Shown: positions 25,707 to 35,827 of the stretch, in pieces
Numbering within the stretch: position 1 is the stretch's first letter
Layout: each line of letters begins with the position of its first letter
From: Streptomyces sp. 71268
Lineage (GTDB): Bacteria; Actinomycetota; Actinomycetes; Streptomycetales; Streptomycetaceae
Length of the DNA: 64,000 bases
NCBI RefSeq assembly: GCF_029392895.1
Contig: NZ_CP114200.1
Coordinates: 5,958,501-6,022,500 of the forward strand
Direction of reading: 5' to 3'
Notes under the pieces: generated by a model
The model's database searches: none
The model's input: the letters and a program-made list of their open reading frames with translations, nothing else
Told to the model about the DNA's origin: nothing
Translations under genes and position numbers: made by a program

Positions 25707-26780
25707 TCAGCCGGCCTCGACGCGGGCGTCCGAGCGGACCTCGGCGGCGAGCCCCGCCGCCTCGTTCAACGTCATGCCGGCGCCGGTGACCAGGGCCGCC
25801 GGGTCCGCCATGACCGTCACGCCGACGGTGCTCTCGTCACCCCAGACGCAGGCGGGGGCCGTGATGGCTCCCTTGGGAGAGGTGAATTTCAGTTCCTGGC
25901 ACTTGAGCACGTCACCGTCGAAGCCGTCGGGGGAGAACTTCTGCGGGCTGCCGACCGTTTCGGCCGTGCCGTCCTCGACGAGCGCCTTGGTGATGACGGC
26001 GAGCGCGAGGTCCGCCGCCCGGTTCGGGTCGGTCACCTTCCCCCACACGCCGCTGAACTGGAGCTTCTTCTGGCCGGGCGTCTGGTAGTTGGCCGAGACC
26101 GGGTGCGCGTCCTCGACCACCGGCATCTCCTTGAGCTGCGCCTTGCCCGCCGGGGTCAGGTTGCTCTCGTCCTTGCCCTCGCCGACGCGCTGGTAGTCGC
26201 CCGCCACGGTCTGCGGCGTGCTCAGCTCGTACGCGGTGTCCTCGCCCCCGGCGAGGAGCAGGTAGCCGCCGACCGCGGCGGCCACCACCGCGAGGGCCGC
26301 GCCGATGACCAGCCCCGTCTTCCCGCGCCGCCCCCCGCCGCTGCCGCCCGCGGTCGGCGGCCCGTACGGCCCGGGCTGCGGCTGCACCGAGTGCATCGAC
26401 TGCGTGGCCTGCGTCGGCTGCTGCGGATAGGCGGGCTGCTGCTGGGCGTAGGGGCCGTGCGCGTACGGCGGGCCCGGCTGGGCGTACGGGTTGGGGTTCG
26501 GCTGCGCCGGTGGCTGCTGCTGCGGGGCAGGCTGGCCGTAGCCGCCCTGGCCGTAGCCGCCGCCCTGGGCGTACGGGTTCGGCTGCTGTGGGGGCGCGGG
26601 GTGGCCGTAGCCGCCGGGCTGCGCGGGTTGGGCCGGCTGGCCCTGCGGGCCAGGGGCGGCGGGGTAGCCGTAACCGGGTTGGCCCGCGTACGGGTTGGGT
26701 GCCTGCGGCTGGCCACCAGCGTTGCCGTACGGCCCCGGTTGCTCGCCGTAGGGGCCTGACTGCGGCTGGTGGTGGCTCAT
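25707..26780 (-). CDS. Membrane-anchored protein with PGPYG-rich N-terminus (copy 2)
   Basis: A 357-residue paralogue of the downstream copy at 24621, 144 bases away. The N-terminal 150 residues are Gln/Pro/Tyr/Gly-rich (SGPYGEQPGPYG, PNPYAQGGGYGQGGYGQ), then a single span (TGLVIGAALAVVAAAVGGYLLLAG) and an extracytoplasmic domain with YELSTPQTVAGDYQRVG and LKCQELKF, CVWGDESTVG. I start it at ATG 26780 (SHHQPQSGPYGEQ); a start 19 codons earlier would lie in the divergent valS promoter region. The aromatic, low-complexity N-terminus could mediate self-association. Function is not known. Confidence 0.78.
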   Translation of the reverse strand: MSHHQPQSGPYGEQPGPYGNAGGQPQAPNPYAGQPGYGYPAAPGPQGQPAQPAQPGGYGHPAPPQQPNPYAQGGGYGQGGYGQPAPQQQPPAQPNPNPYAQPGPPYAHGPYAQQQPAYPQQPTQATQSMHSVQPQPGPYGPPTAGGSGGGRRGKTGLVIGAALAVVAAAVGGYLLLAGGEDTAYELSTPQTVAGDYQRVGEGKDESNLTPAGKAQLKEMPVVEDAHPVSANYQTPGQKKLQFSGVWGKVTDPNRAADLALAVITKALVEDGTAETVGSPQKFSPDGFDGDVLKCQELKFTSPKGAITAPACVWGDESTVGVTVMADPAALVTGAGMTLNEAAGLAAEVRSDARVEAG

Positions 26781-26908
26781 AGGGCGTCTCCCCGGTGTGT
26801 CGAAGGCCACGCGCGACAGTCGCGCCTCAGTCAGCATCCTCCCGGACGCCGTGAGGCGCCCTCACCCCGGGGCGCGCAACGGGTTCGTAACAGCCTGCGC
26901 CGGGACCG

Positions 26909-26914
26909 TAGAAT
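26909..26914 (+). promoter_or_regulatory. -10 element of a leaderless valS promoter
   Basis: TAGAAT, a good -10 match, ends 6 bases before the valS GTG, with no ribosome-binding sequence between. Transcription would begin at or next to the start codon, as on leaderless mRNAs, which are common in Streptomyces. Confidence 0.6.
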
Positions 26915-26920
26915 CGGCCC

Positions 26921-29554
<2,634 letters not shown>

Positions 29555-29596
29555 CCGTCCGGCGGGCCGAACGGCAGGAGCACGCGTAACCCGTAC

Positions 29597-29632
29597 GAGG
29601 GGTCCCGCACCGAACGTGGTGCGGGGCCCCTC
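29597..29632 (+). terminator. Terminator of valS
   Basis: A 15-bp stem with one G-T pair (29597-29611 with 29618-29632), 6-base loop, about 40 bases past the valS stop. It makes folC a separate transcription unit. Confidence 0.82.
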
Positions 29633-29678
29633 GCGCGCGTGCGGGGCCGGGCGCGCGCCCGGTGTCCGACCCGCCTCG

Positions 29679-29684
29679 TAGACT
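29679..29684 (+). promoter_or_regulatory. -10 element of a leaderless folC promoter
   Basis: TAGACT, six bases (GGCGCC) before the GTG start of folC, with no ribosome-binding sequence. Same geometry as the valS promoter upstream. Confidence 0.55.
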
Positions 29685-29690
29685 GGCGCC

Positions 29691-31235
29691 GTGAGTGAGC
29701 GCCCCCCGAGTGACGAATCCGAGCCCGACGGGCTCGACGCCTTCGACGAGATCATTGAGGCCGAGACCGAGCGCGACCCCGACCTTGCCGTGATCGAGGC
29801 GGGAAGTCGCACCCTGCGCGCCCAGGCCGGCCCGCCCCAGGACGACGGCGTGCCGTCCCGTCCCCAGGACCCCGAGCTGGACCGCGCGCTGCGCGAGGTC
29901 GAGACGGAGCTGGCCAGCCGCTGGGGGGAGACCAAGCTCGACCCGTCGGTGCAGCGCATCAAGGCGGTCCTGGACATCCTCGGCGAGCCGCAGCGCGCGT
30001 ACCCGGCGATCCACATCACCGGCACCAACGGCAAGACCAGCACGGCCCGGATGATCGAGGCCCTGCTCGGCGCCTTCGAGCTGCGCACCGGGCGGTACAC
30101 CAGCCCCCACGTGCAGTCGATCACCGAGCGGATCAGCCTGGACGGCGCCCCGATCTCAGCCGAGCGGTTCATCGAGACCTACCGCGACATCCAGCCGTAC
30201 GTGGAGATGACCGACGCCCAGCAGGAGTTCCGGCTCTCCTTCTTCGAGGTGCTGACGGCGATGGCGTACGCGGCGTTCGCCGACGCGCCGGTGGACGTCG
30301 CGGTGGTCGAGGTCGGCATGGGCGGCACCTGGGACGCGACCAACGTCATCGACGCGGCGGTCGCCGTGGTCACCCCGATCTCGCTGGACCATACGGACCG
30401 GCTGGGCGGCACGCACGAGGCGATCGCCACCGAGAAGGCGGGGATCATCAAGGCCCTGGACGGGGCCGACGGCGCCGCCGGAGCCACGGTGGTCCTCGCC
30501 CAACAGCCGGTGGAGGCCGCGTCGGTGCTGCTCAAGCGGGCCGTCGAGGTGGATGCCACGGTGGCCAGGGAGGGCATGGAGTTCGGCGTGCTGAGCCGGG
30601 AGGTCGCGGTCGGGGGCCAGCTCCTGACGCTGCGCGGCCTCGGCGGCGAGTACCCGGACCTCTTCCTCCCGCTGCACGGCGCGCACATGGCGCACAACGC
30701 GGCCGTGGCGCTCGCCGCCGTCGAGGCGTTCTTCGGCATCGGCTCGCAGCACGCCAGGACGCTCGACCTGGACACGGTCCGGGCGGCGCTCGCGGGCGTC
30801 AGCTCGCCGGGCCGGCTCGAGGTGGTGCGCCGCAGCCCGACCGTGGTGCTGGACGCGGCGCACAACCCGGGGGGCGCGCGGGCCGCGGCCGAGGCGGTCA
30901 GCGAGGCGTTCGCCTTCAGCCGGCTGATCGGCGTGGTCGCGTGCAGCACGGGCAAGGACGTGCGCGGCCTGCTGGAGGCGTTCGAGCCGCTGTTCACCGA
31001 GATCGTGGTGACGCGGTACGCGCACGACCGGGCGCTGGACGTGGACGAGCTGGCGGCCGTCGCCGTCGAGGTCTTCGGGCCCGACCGGGTGCAGGTCGAG
31101 CCGAGGCTGGACGAGGCGATCGACGTCGCCGTCACGCTCGCCGAGGAGGAGGGCGAGTTCTCCAGCGCCGGCGTGCTGATCACCGGCTCCGTCATCACCG
31201 TGGGCGAGGCCCGGCTGCTCCTGGGAAGGGAGTAA
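29691..31235 (+). CDS. folC: Dihydrofolate synthase / folylpolyglutamate synthase
   Basis: Mur-ligase-family enzyme of 514 residues that joins glutamate to dihydropteroate and adds further glutamates to folates. The ATP loop is ITGTNGKTSTARMIEALL (about 111-128), followed by YTSPHVQSITERI, the EVGMGGTWDATNV substrate motif, SLDHTDRLGGTHEAIATEKAGI and the C-terminal LDAAHNPGG. A 75-residue acidic N-terminal extension precedes the core and is longer than in E. coli. GTG 29691 sits right after a -10 element. DUF4233 follows 4 bases after the stop, so the two are co-expressed. Confidence 0.95.
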   Translation: MSERPPSDESEPDGLDAFDEIIEAETERDPDLAVIEAGSRTLRAQAGPPQDDGVPSRPQDPELDRALREVETELASRWGETKLDPSVQRIKAVLDILGEPQRAYPAIHITGTNGKTSTARMIEALLGAFELRTGRYTSPHVQSITERISLDGAPISAERFIETYRDIQPYVEMTDAQQEFRLSFFEVLTAMAYAAFADAPVDVAVVEVGMGGTWDATNVIDAAVAVVTPISLDHTDRLGGTHEAIATEKAGIIKALDGADGAAGATVVLAQQPVEAASVLLKRAVEVDATVAREGMEFGVLSREVAVGGQLLTLRGLGGEYPDLFLPLHGAHMAHNAAVALAAVEAFFGIGSQHARTLDLDTVRAALAGVSSPGRLEVVRRSPTVVLDAAHNPGGARAAAEAVSEAFAFSRLIGVVACSTGKDVRGLLEAFEPLFTEIVVTRYAHDRALDVDELAAVAVEVFGPDRVQVEPRLDEAIDVAVTLAEEEGEFSSAGVLITGSVITVGEARLLLGRE

Positions 31236-31239
31236 GAGC

Positions 31240-31812
31240 ATGCGAACGCTGCGCACGCTGTGTGCGTCCACCCTGATCTGCGAGTTCTTCGTCATCGGCT
31301 TCGCCGGCCTGGTCGCCATGAAGCTCTCCGACCTGTCCATGGGCACGGTGTGGACGGTCAGTGGCATCGCCATGGGCCTGTGCGTGCTGCTGTCCGGGAT
31401 GCTGCGCTGGCCGTGGGCGCTCCAGGTCGGCTGGGCGTTGCAGGTCGGGTTGGTGCTGAGCGGCTTCGTGGTGCCGGTGATGTTCGTCCTGGGCCTGGCG
31501 TTCGCCGGCCTGTGGTGGGCCTCCATCCACTACGGGCGGCACATCGACGAGGCCAAGGCGCGCTTCGCGGCGATGGACGAGGCGGCCCGCGAGCTGGCCG
31601 AGACGCGCGCCGCGGCCGGCGAGGCCGGGGACGCGGGGGAGACCGGGGACGCTGGCGAGACCGGGGACGCGGGGGAGCCCGGCGGCGCCGGCGAGGCGCG
31701 TGAGGGTAGCGAGGTCGGTGAGCCCGGCGCGGCCGGCGAGGCCAGGGCGCCGCGGCAGCGGGCGGCGGCACCGGAAGCGGACGCGGCGCGCCCGGCGTCT
31801 GACTCCGCGTAA
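31240..31812 (+). CDS. DUF4233 membrane protein
   Basis: A 190-residue actinobacterial membrane protein of unknown function. The first 110 residues hold four hydrophobic spans (CEFFVIGFAGLVAMKL, GIAMGLCVLLSGML, QVGLVLSGFVVPVMFV, LGLAFAGLWWASI) of the DUF4233 type, followed by YGRHIDEAKARFAAMDE and a Gly/Ala/Glu/Asp-rich tail. It starts 4 bases after the folC stop and is followed by ndk, the usual order. The tail contains an 18-bp repeat. A role tied to folate or nucleotide metabolism is suggested only by position. Confidence 0.85.
   Translation: MRTLRTLCASTLICEFFVIGFAGLVAMKLSDLSMGTVWTVSGIAMGLCVLLSGMLRWPWALQVGWALQVGLVLSGFVVPVMFVLGLAFAGLWWASIHYGRHIDEAKARFAAMDEAARELAETRAAAGEAGDAGETGDAGETGDAGEPGGAGEAREGSEVGEPGAAGEARAPRQRAAAPEADAARPASDSA
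31627..31680 (+). repeat. Three 18-bp in-frame repeats in the DUF4233 gene
   Basis: Three head-to-tail 18-base units at 31627, 31645 and 31663, each encoding GDAGET or GDAGEP, in the acidic disordered tail. Units differ at one to three bases. The period keeps the frame. Confidence 0.85.
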
Positions 31813-31966
31813 CCCGCGCAGCGCCGCGGGCGCGTCGCGCGTGGCCCCGGCCGGCCGCGCGCGACGCCTCGACGTGGATCATGGCCGGGCCCGGTGCGGG
31901 CCGGGGGCGCGCCCCCTGTAGCCTCGGGCGCACCAACCCCCGTCACACTCCCAAGGAGCCGCGATC

Positions 31967-32380
31967 ATGAGCCAGCGCACCCTCGTCCTTCTCAAGCCCG
32001 ACGCGGTCAGGCGCGGTCTGGTGGGCGAGATCCTGGGCCGCATCGAGAACAAGGCCGGGTGGCGGATCGCCGCGCTGGAGCTGCGGACCCTGGAGCGCGA
32101 GGTGCTGGAGCAGCACTACGCCGAGCACGTGGGCAAGCCGTTCTACGAGCCGCTCATGGAGTTCATGACCTCCGGGCCGGCCGTGGCCCTGGTGGTCGAG
32201 GGCGAGCGGGTGATCGAGGGCGTGCGCACGCTGGCCGGCCCGACCGACCCGATCGCCGCCACTCCCGGCAGCATCCGGGGCGACTTCGGCACCATCGTGC
32301 GCGAGAACCTCATTCACGCCTCCGACTCCGAGGAGTCGGCCGAACGGGAGATGAAGATTTTCTTTCCCGGTCTCGCCTGA
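31967..32380 (+). CDS. ndk: Nucleoside-diphosphate kinase
   Basis: Phosphotransferase of 137 residues that balances nucleoside triphosphates. It starts with SQRTLVLLKPDAVRRGLVGEI, and the active-site histidine is in ENLIHASDS. AAGGAG stands 8-10 bases before ATG 31967. Monocistronic or the last gene of the folC run; a hairpin follows the stop at 20 bases. Confidence 0.97.
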   Translation: MSQRTLVLLKPDAVRRGLVGEILGRIENKAGWRIAALELRTLEREVLEQHYAEHVGKPFYEPLMEFMTSGPAVALVVEGERVIEGVRTLAGPTDPIAATPGSIRGDFGTIVRENLIHASDSEESAEREMKIFFPGLA

Positions 32381-32400
32381 CGAGACGTCGGATATCCGTC

Positions 32401-32433
32401 GGGTCTCTTCACCCGACCCACGTGGGTGAACCC
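32401..32433 (+). terminator. Terminator of ndk
   Basis: A hairpin whose inner stem TTCACCC/GGGTGAA (7 bp, 9-base loop) is extended by GGG/CCC across a small one-sided bulge, 20 bases past the ndk stop. The remaining bases up to mreB (about 270) carry several AT-richer spots suitable for the mreB promoter. Confidence 0.6.
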
Positions 32434-32700
32434 GGTTGCCCAGGGGGCGGTCGTATTTTTCCGGTTGTCCCCTGGCATATGCCCATCGTTTGAGGGAACG
32501 CATCGCCGCGACACGACGTCTCCATAAGTAGGGGACGGACCCGTGTTCCGCCGACAATGGCGGAGGCTCCCTCGCGCTCTACCGCGGCGAGCGAGACTAC
32601 GATGGAACCTTCCGCGCCTCGTAAGCGCACACATCACGCCTACCTCAAGCAAGCATTCGCTCAAGTTGGGAAGGCCAGACGCATCCTCATGGGGAACAAC

Positions 32701-33720
32701 ATGTCGTTCATCGGCCGTGACATGGCTGTCGACCTCGGGACCGCCAACACGCTGGTTTACGTCAGAGGCCGCGGGATCGTCCTCAACGAGCCTTCTGTTG
32801 TCGCGATCAACACCAACACCGGCGGGATTCTCGCGGTGGGCGCGGAAGCCAAGAAGATGATCGGCCGTACGCCGGGGAACATCGTCGCCGTGCGGCCCCT
32901 GAAGGATGGCGTTATCGCCGACTTCGAGATCACTGAGCGGATGCTCCGCTATTTCATTCTTAAGATCCACAAGCGCCGTTATCTGGCCCGGCCGCGCGTC
33001 GTGGTCTGCGTGCCGAGCGGCATCACCGGTGTCGAGCGGCGCGCCGTCATCGAGGCGTCCACCCAGGCCGGGGCGCGCCAGGTGCACATCATCGAGGAGC
33101 CGATGGCGGCGGCGATCGGCTCCGGCCTGCCGGTGCACGAGGCCACCGGCAACATGGTCGTGGACATCGGCGGCGGCACCACCGAGGTCGCCGTCATCTC
33201 GCTCGGCGGAATCGTCACGGCACAGTCCATCCGAGTGGCCGGCGACGAGCTGGACAACGCGATCATCCAGCACATCAAGAAGGAGTACAGCCTGCTGCTC
33301 GGCGAGCGCACCGCCGAGAGCATCAAGATCACCATCGGTTCGGCGTACGAGTCCGACCAGGAGGAGCACACCGAGATCCGCGGTCGTGACCTGGTCAGCG
33401 GGTTGCCCAAGACGGTCGTCATCTCCGCCGCCGAGGTCCGCAAGGCCATCGAGGAGCCGGTCAACTCGATCGTCGACGCCGTCAAGACCACCCTCGACAA
33501 GTGCCCGCCCGAGCTGTCCGGTGACGTCATGGACCGCGGCATCGTGCTCACCGGCGGCGGCGCGCTGCTGCGCGGGCTCGACGAGCGGCTGCGCCGCGAG
33601 ACCGGGATGCCCATCCACATCGCCGAGGACCCGCTGGACTCGGTGGCCCTCGGCTCGGGCAAGTGCGTGGAGGAGTTCGAGGCCCTCCAGCAGGTGCTCG
33701 ACTCGCAGCCGCGACGCTGA
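32701..33720 (+). CDS. mreB: Rod-shape protein MreB (bacterial actin)
   Basis: Actin-fold ATPase of 339 residues that in Streptomyces supports spore-wall thickening rather than hyphal elongation. Signatures: [13 protein letters not shown] (phosphate 1), the [16 protein letters not shown] phosphate 2 loop, and [15 protein letters not shown]. The start chosen is ATG 32701 (MSFIGRD), which has GGGGA six bases upstream and matches the family. ATG 32689 (MGNNMSFIG) is a close alternative, while a start at 32557 would add about 48 residues unlike MreB. It leads the mre-pbp2-rodA cluster. Confidence 0.95.
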   Translation: MSFIGRDMAVDLGTANTLVYVRGRGIVLNEPSVVAINTNTGGILAVGAEAKKMIGRTPGNIVAVRPLKDGVIADFEITERMLRYFILKIHKRRYLARPRVVVCVPSGITGVERRAVIEASTQAGARQVHIIEEPMAAAIGSGLPVHEATGNMVVDIGGGTTEVAVISLGGIVTAQSIRVAGDELDNAIIQHIKKEYSLLLGERTAESIKITIGSAYESDQEEHTEIRGRDLVSGLPKTVVISAAEVRKAIEEPVNSIVDAVKTTLDKCPPELSGDVMDRGIVLTGGGALLRGLDERLRRETGMPIHIAEDPLDSVALGSGKCVEEFEALQQVLDSQPRR

Positions 33721-33740
33721 ACCAACGGTTGGGTGAACGC

Positions 33741-33780
33741 GTTCCGCCGCGCGGGTAGCCGCGTCCCGACGCGGCGGAAC
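33741..33780 (+). terminator. Hairpin between mreB and mreC
   Basis: A perfect 11-bp stem GTTCCGCCGCG/CGCGGCGGAAC with an 18-base loop, 20 bases past the mreB stop. It could attenuate read-through into mreC or terminate mreB alone. The other ~250 bases before mreC hold no gene; a TAATGG near 33787 may be the -10 of a separate mreC promoter. Confidence 0.6.
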
Positions 33781-34029
33781 CCCCGCATAATGGGTCGCAA
33801 AAGCCCAGCTCCACAGCACACACCTCGTACCACCGCACCACCGCACCGCCCATCACCGGTACCACGCGCCCCGCGTCATCCGTACGCCGGAGACCCGCGC
33901 GGTACGTATCAGGACCACTCCAGCTCATGACGCGGTCCGTACGGACAGCGTTCGCACTGAGGTAGGACGCCCCGACCGGCCGCCGACCCGAAACCGGCCG
34001 GTCCGACGAGGAAGGCACGGCCGCCGTAC

Positions 34030-34968
34030 GTGAGGGACACCCGAGAGAGCCGGCTGCTACTAGTGCTGCTGGTCGCCATCGCGTTCGCACTGATCACTGT
34101 GGATATCCGCGGTGGCGAGGACTCCCCGCTCGACAAACCGCGCACGGCGGCCCAGACGGTCTTCGGCCCGGTCGAGGACACCGTGGCCACCGCCGTCGAC
34201 CCGGTCGGCAACGCGATCGCCGCCATACGGGACTCGGACGAGCGACACGATCGCATCAGCACACTGGAGCGCGAGAACGCCGCACTCAAGCACAGACTCG
34301 GCAGCGACGACCGCAACCGCGCCCGCGCCGCCGAACTCGACAAGATGCTCAAGACCGCCGGCCGAGGCCAGTACGGCATCAAGGGCGCCGAGGTCATCGC
34401 GATAGGGGCGGCCCAGGGCTTCTCCTGGACCGTCACCATCGACGCGGGCAGCAACGACGGCATCGCCCGCGACATGACCGTCATCAACGGTGACGGCCTG
34501 GTCGGCCGGATCACCACGGTCGGCCCGTCCACCTCCACCGTGGTGCTCGCCAACGACCCCGACTTCACCGTCGGCACCCGGTTGGAGAAGAGCGGCGAGA
34601 TCGGCTTCGCGAACGGCCAGGGCGACCGGTCGTTGCGCGTGCAACTCCTCAACGGCAAGGCCAAGGTGAAGAAGGGCGACCGCATGGTCACCTTCGGCTC
34701 CCGCGCCGACCGCCCGTTCGTGCCCGGCGTCCCGGTCGGCGAGGTGGTCCGGGTCGACCCCTCGCGCGGCGACCTCACCCGCACGGTTCAGGTCCGCCCG
34801 TACGTCGGCTTCACCAAGCTCGACATCGTCGGCATCGTGGTCAAGCCGCCGCGCACCAACCCGCGCGACGAGGTGCTGCCGCCCAAGCCCGCCAAGAAGC
34901 CGGTGCCCAAGGTCACCGTCACCGTCACCCCCAGCGCGAACGCGACGCCCGGAGGCGTAGCCCAGTGA
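34030..34968 (+). CDS. mreC: Rod-shape protein MreC
   Basis: Bitopic protein of 312 residues linking MreB to the wall machinery outside the membrane. One N-terminal span (LLLVLLVAIAFALITVDI), a short coiled coil (DERHDRISTLERENAALKHRL), then the two beta domains that homodimerise (VIAIGAAQGFSWTVTIDAGSND, GLVGRITTVGPSTSTVVLAND). The last 40 residues are Pro/Lys-rich and extracytoplasmic. GTG 34030 (RDTRESRLLL) fits. Its stop overlaps the mreD start by four bases (GTGA), indicating coupling. Confidence 0.95.
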   Translation: MRDTRESRLLLVLLVAIAFALITVDIRGGEDSPLDKPRTAAQTVFGPVEDTVATAVDPVGNAIAAIRDSDERHDRISTLERENAALKHRLGSDDRNRARAAELDKMLKTAGRGQYGIKGAEVIAIGAAQGFSWTVTIDAGSNDGIARDMTVINGDGLVGRITTVGPSTSTVVLANDPDFTVGTRLEKSGEIGFANGQGDRSLRVQLLNGKAKVKKGDRMVTFGSRADRPFVPGVPVGEVVRVDPSRGDLTRTVQVRPYVGFTKLDIVGIVVKPPRTNPRDEVLPPKPAKKPVPKVTVTVTPSANATPGGVAQ

Positions 34969-35705
34969 AACGCATCGTCCTCTCGGCCTTCCTGGTGGTC
35001 GTCGCCCTGATCATCCAGGTCACCGTGTTGGCCCGGCTCCAGTTGCCGGGCGCCGTGCCCGACCTGCTGCTCCTGGTCGTCCTCGGGCTCGCCCTCGGCT
35101 ACGGGCACACCGCGGGCGCCCTCACCGGCTTCGGCGCCGGCCTCCTGGTCGACTTCGCCCCGCCGGCCGACCACGCCGCCGGGCGGTACGCGCTCGTGCT
35201 GTGCGTCATCGGCTACCTGGCCGGGCTCGCCAAGCCGGAGAAGGGCCAGCCGCGCTCGGCCACCGGGCCGATGCTCGTGGTCGTCGGCGCGGCGATCGGC
35301 GCCACGCTGCTGTACGCGGCCGTCGGCGCGCTCGTCGGCGACGACGCGGCCCGCCACGTCGGGCTCGGCAAGCTGCTGTTCACCGCCGCCCTGTACGACC
35401 TGCTGCTCGCGCCGTTCGTCGTACCGCTGGTGATGGCGCTGGCCCGGCGCACCGAGAACCACCCGCTCAGCGACGGCGGCGGCACCTCCTCCGGCGGGGA
35501 CCGCTCGCTGAGCTGGCTCTCGCCCGGCTCCGGCGCGGGCGGCTCCGGCGGTTGGGGCAAGGCGGCCCGCTCCGGCAAGCCGGCCCGTATCGGCAAGACC
35601 ATCCGTATCGGCAAGTCGGCCCGGATCGCCAGCCCGCGCAGCGACCTGCTGGCCAAGCCCGGCAAGGGCAAGCTCGCGCGCATCAAGGGGGCCAAGCGAC
35701 TGTGA
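34965..35705 (+). CDS. mreD: Rod-shape protein MreD
   Basis: Integral membrane elongasome component of 246 residues. Five or six hydrophobic segments fill the first 165 residues (VLSAFLVVVALIIQVTVLA, LLLLVVLGLALGYG, LVLCVIGYLAGLA and others), with the MreD pattern of a short first span and a conserved DLLLAPFVVPLV near the end. The C-terminal 80 residues are a Gly/Ser/Lys/Arg-rich cytoplasmic tail that repeats RIGK. That tail is much longer than in E. coli MreD (about 162 residues), so it may carry a Streptomyces-specific binding site. Confidence 0.94.
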   Translation: MKRIVLSAFLVVVALIIQVTVLARLQLPGAVPDLLLLVVLGLALGYGHTAGALTGFGAGLLVDFAPPADHAAGRYALVLCVIGYLAGLAKPEKGQPRSATGPMLVVVGAAIGATLLYAAVGALVGDDAARHVGLGKLLFTAALYDLLLAPFVVPLVMALARRTENHPLSDGGGTSSGGDRSLSWLSPGSGAGGSGGWGKAARSGKPARIGKTIRIGKSARIASPRSDLLAKPGKGKLARIKGAKRL

Positions 35706-35827
35706 TGCGGCAAGCGTCCTGGCGGCCCGCGCCGGCGGGCCCACACGAGGACCCGTACCGGCCGCGGGGCCGTCAGCGCGGTGAGCGTGGTGAGCGCGTG
35801 GAGAGCGCGGAGAGGGGGACACGATGA
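35705..35827 (+). CDS. Possible 40-residue ORF linking mreD and pbp2
   Basis: A frame from ATG 35705 (overlapping the mreD stop as TGATG) to a stop at 35825-35827 that overlaps the pbp2 start (ATGA at 35824-35827). It would be translationally coupled at both ends. The product is Arg/Pro/Glu-rich (RQASWRPAPAG, then RQRGERGERVES), very basic, with no membrane span; third positions are G or C in about three quarters of codons. No family is recognised. It may be a real small protein, a coupling device, or chance. Confidence 0.3.
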   Translation: MRQASWRPAPAGPHEDPYRPRGRQRGERGERVESAERGTR

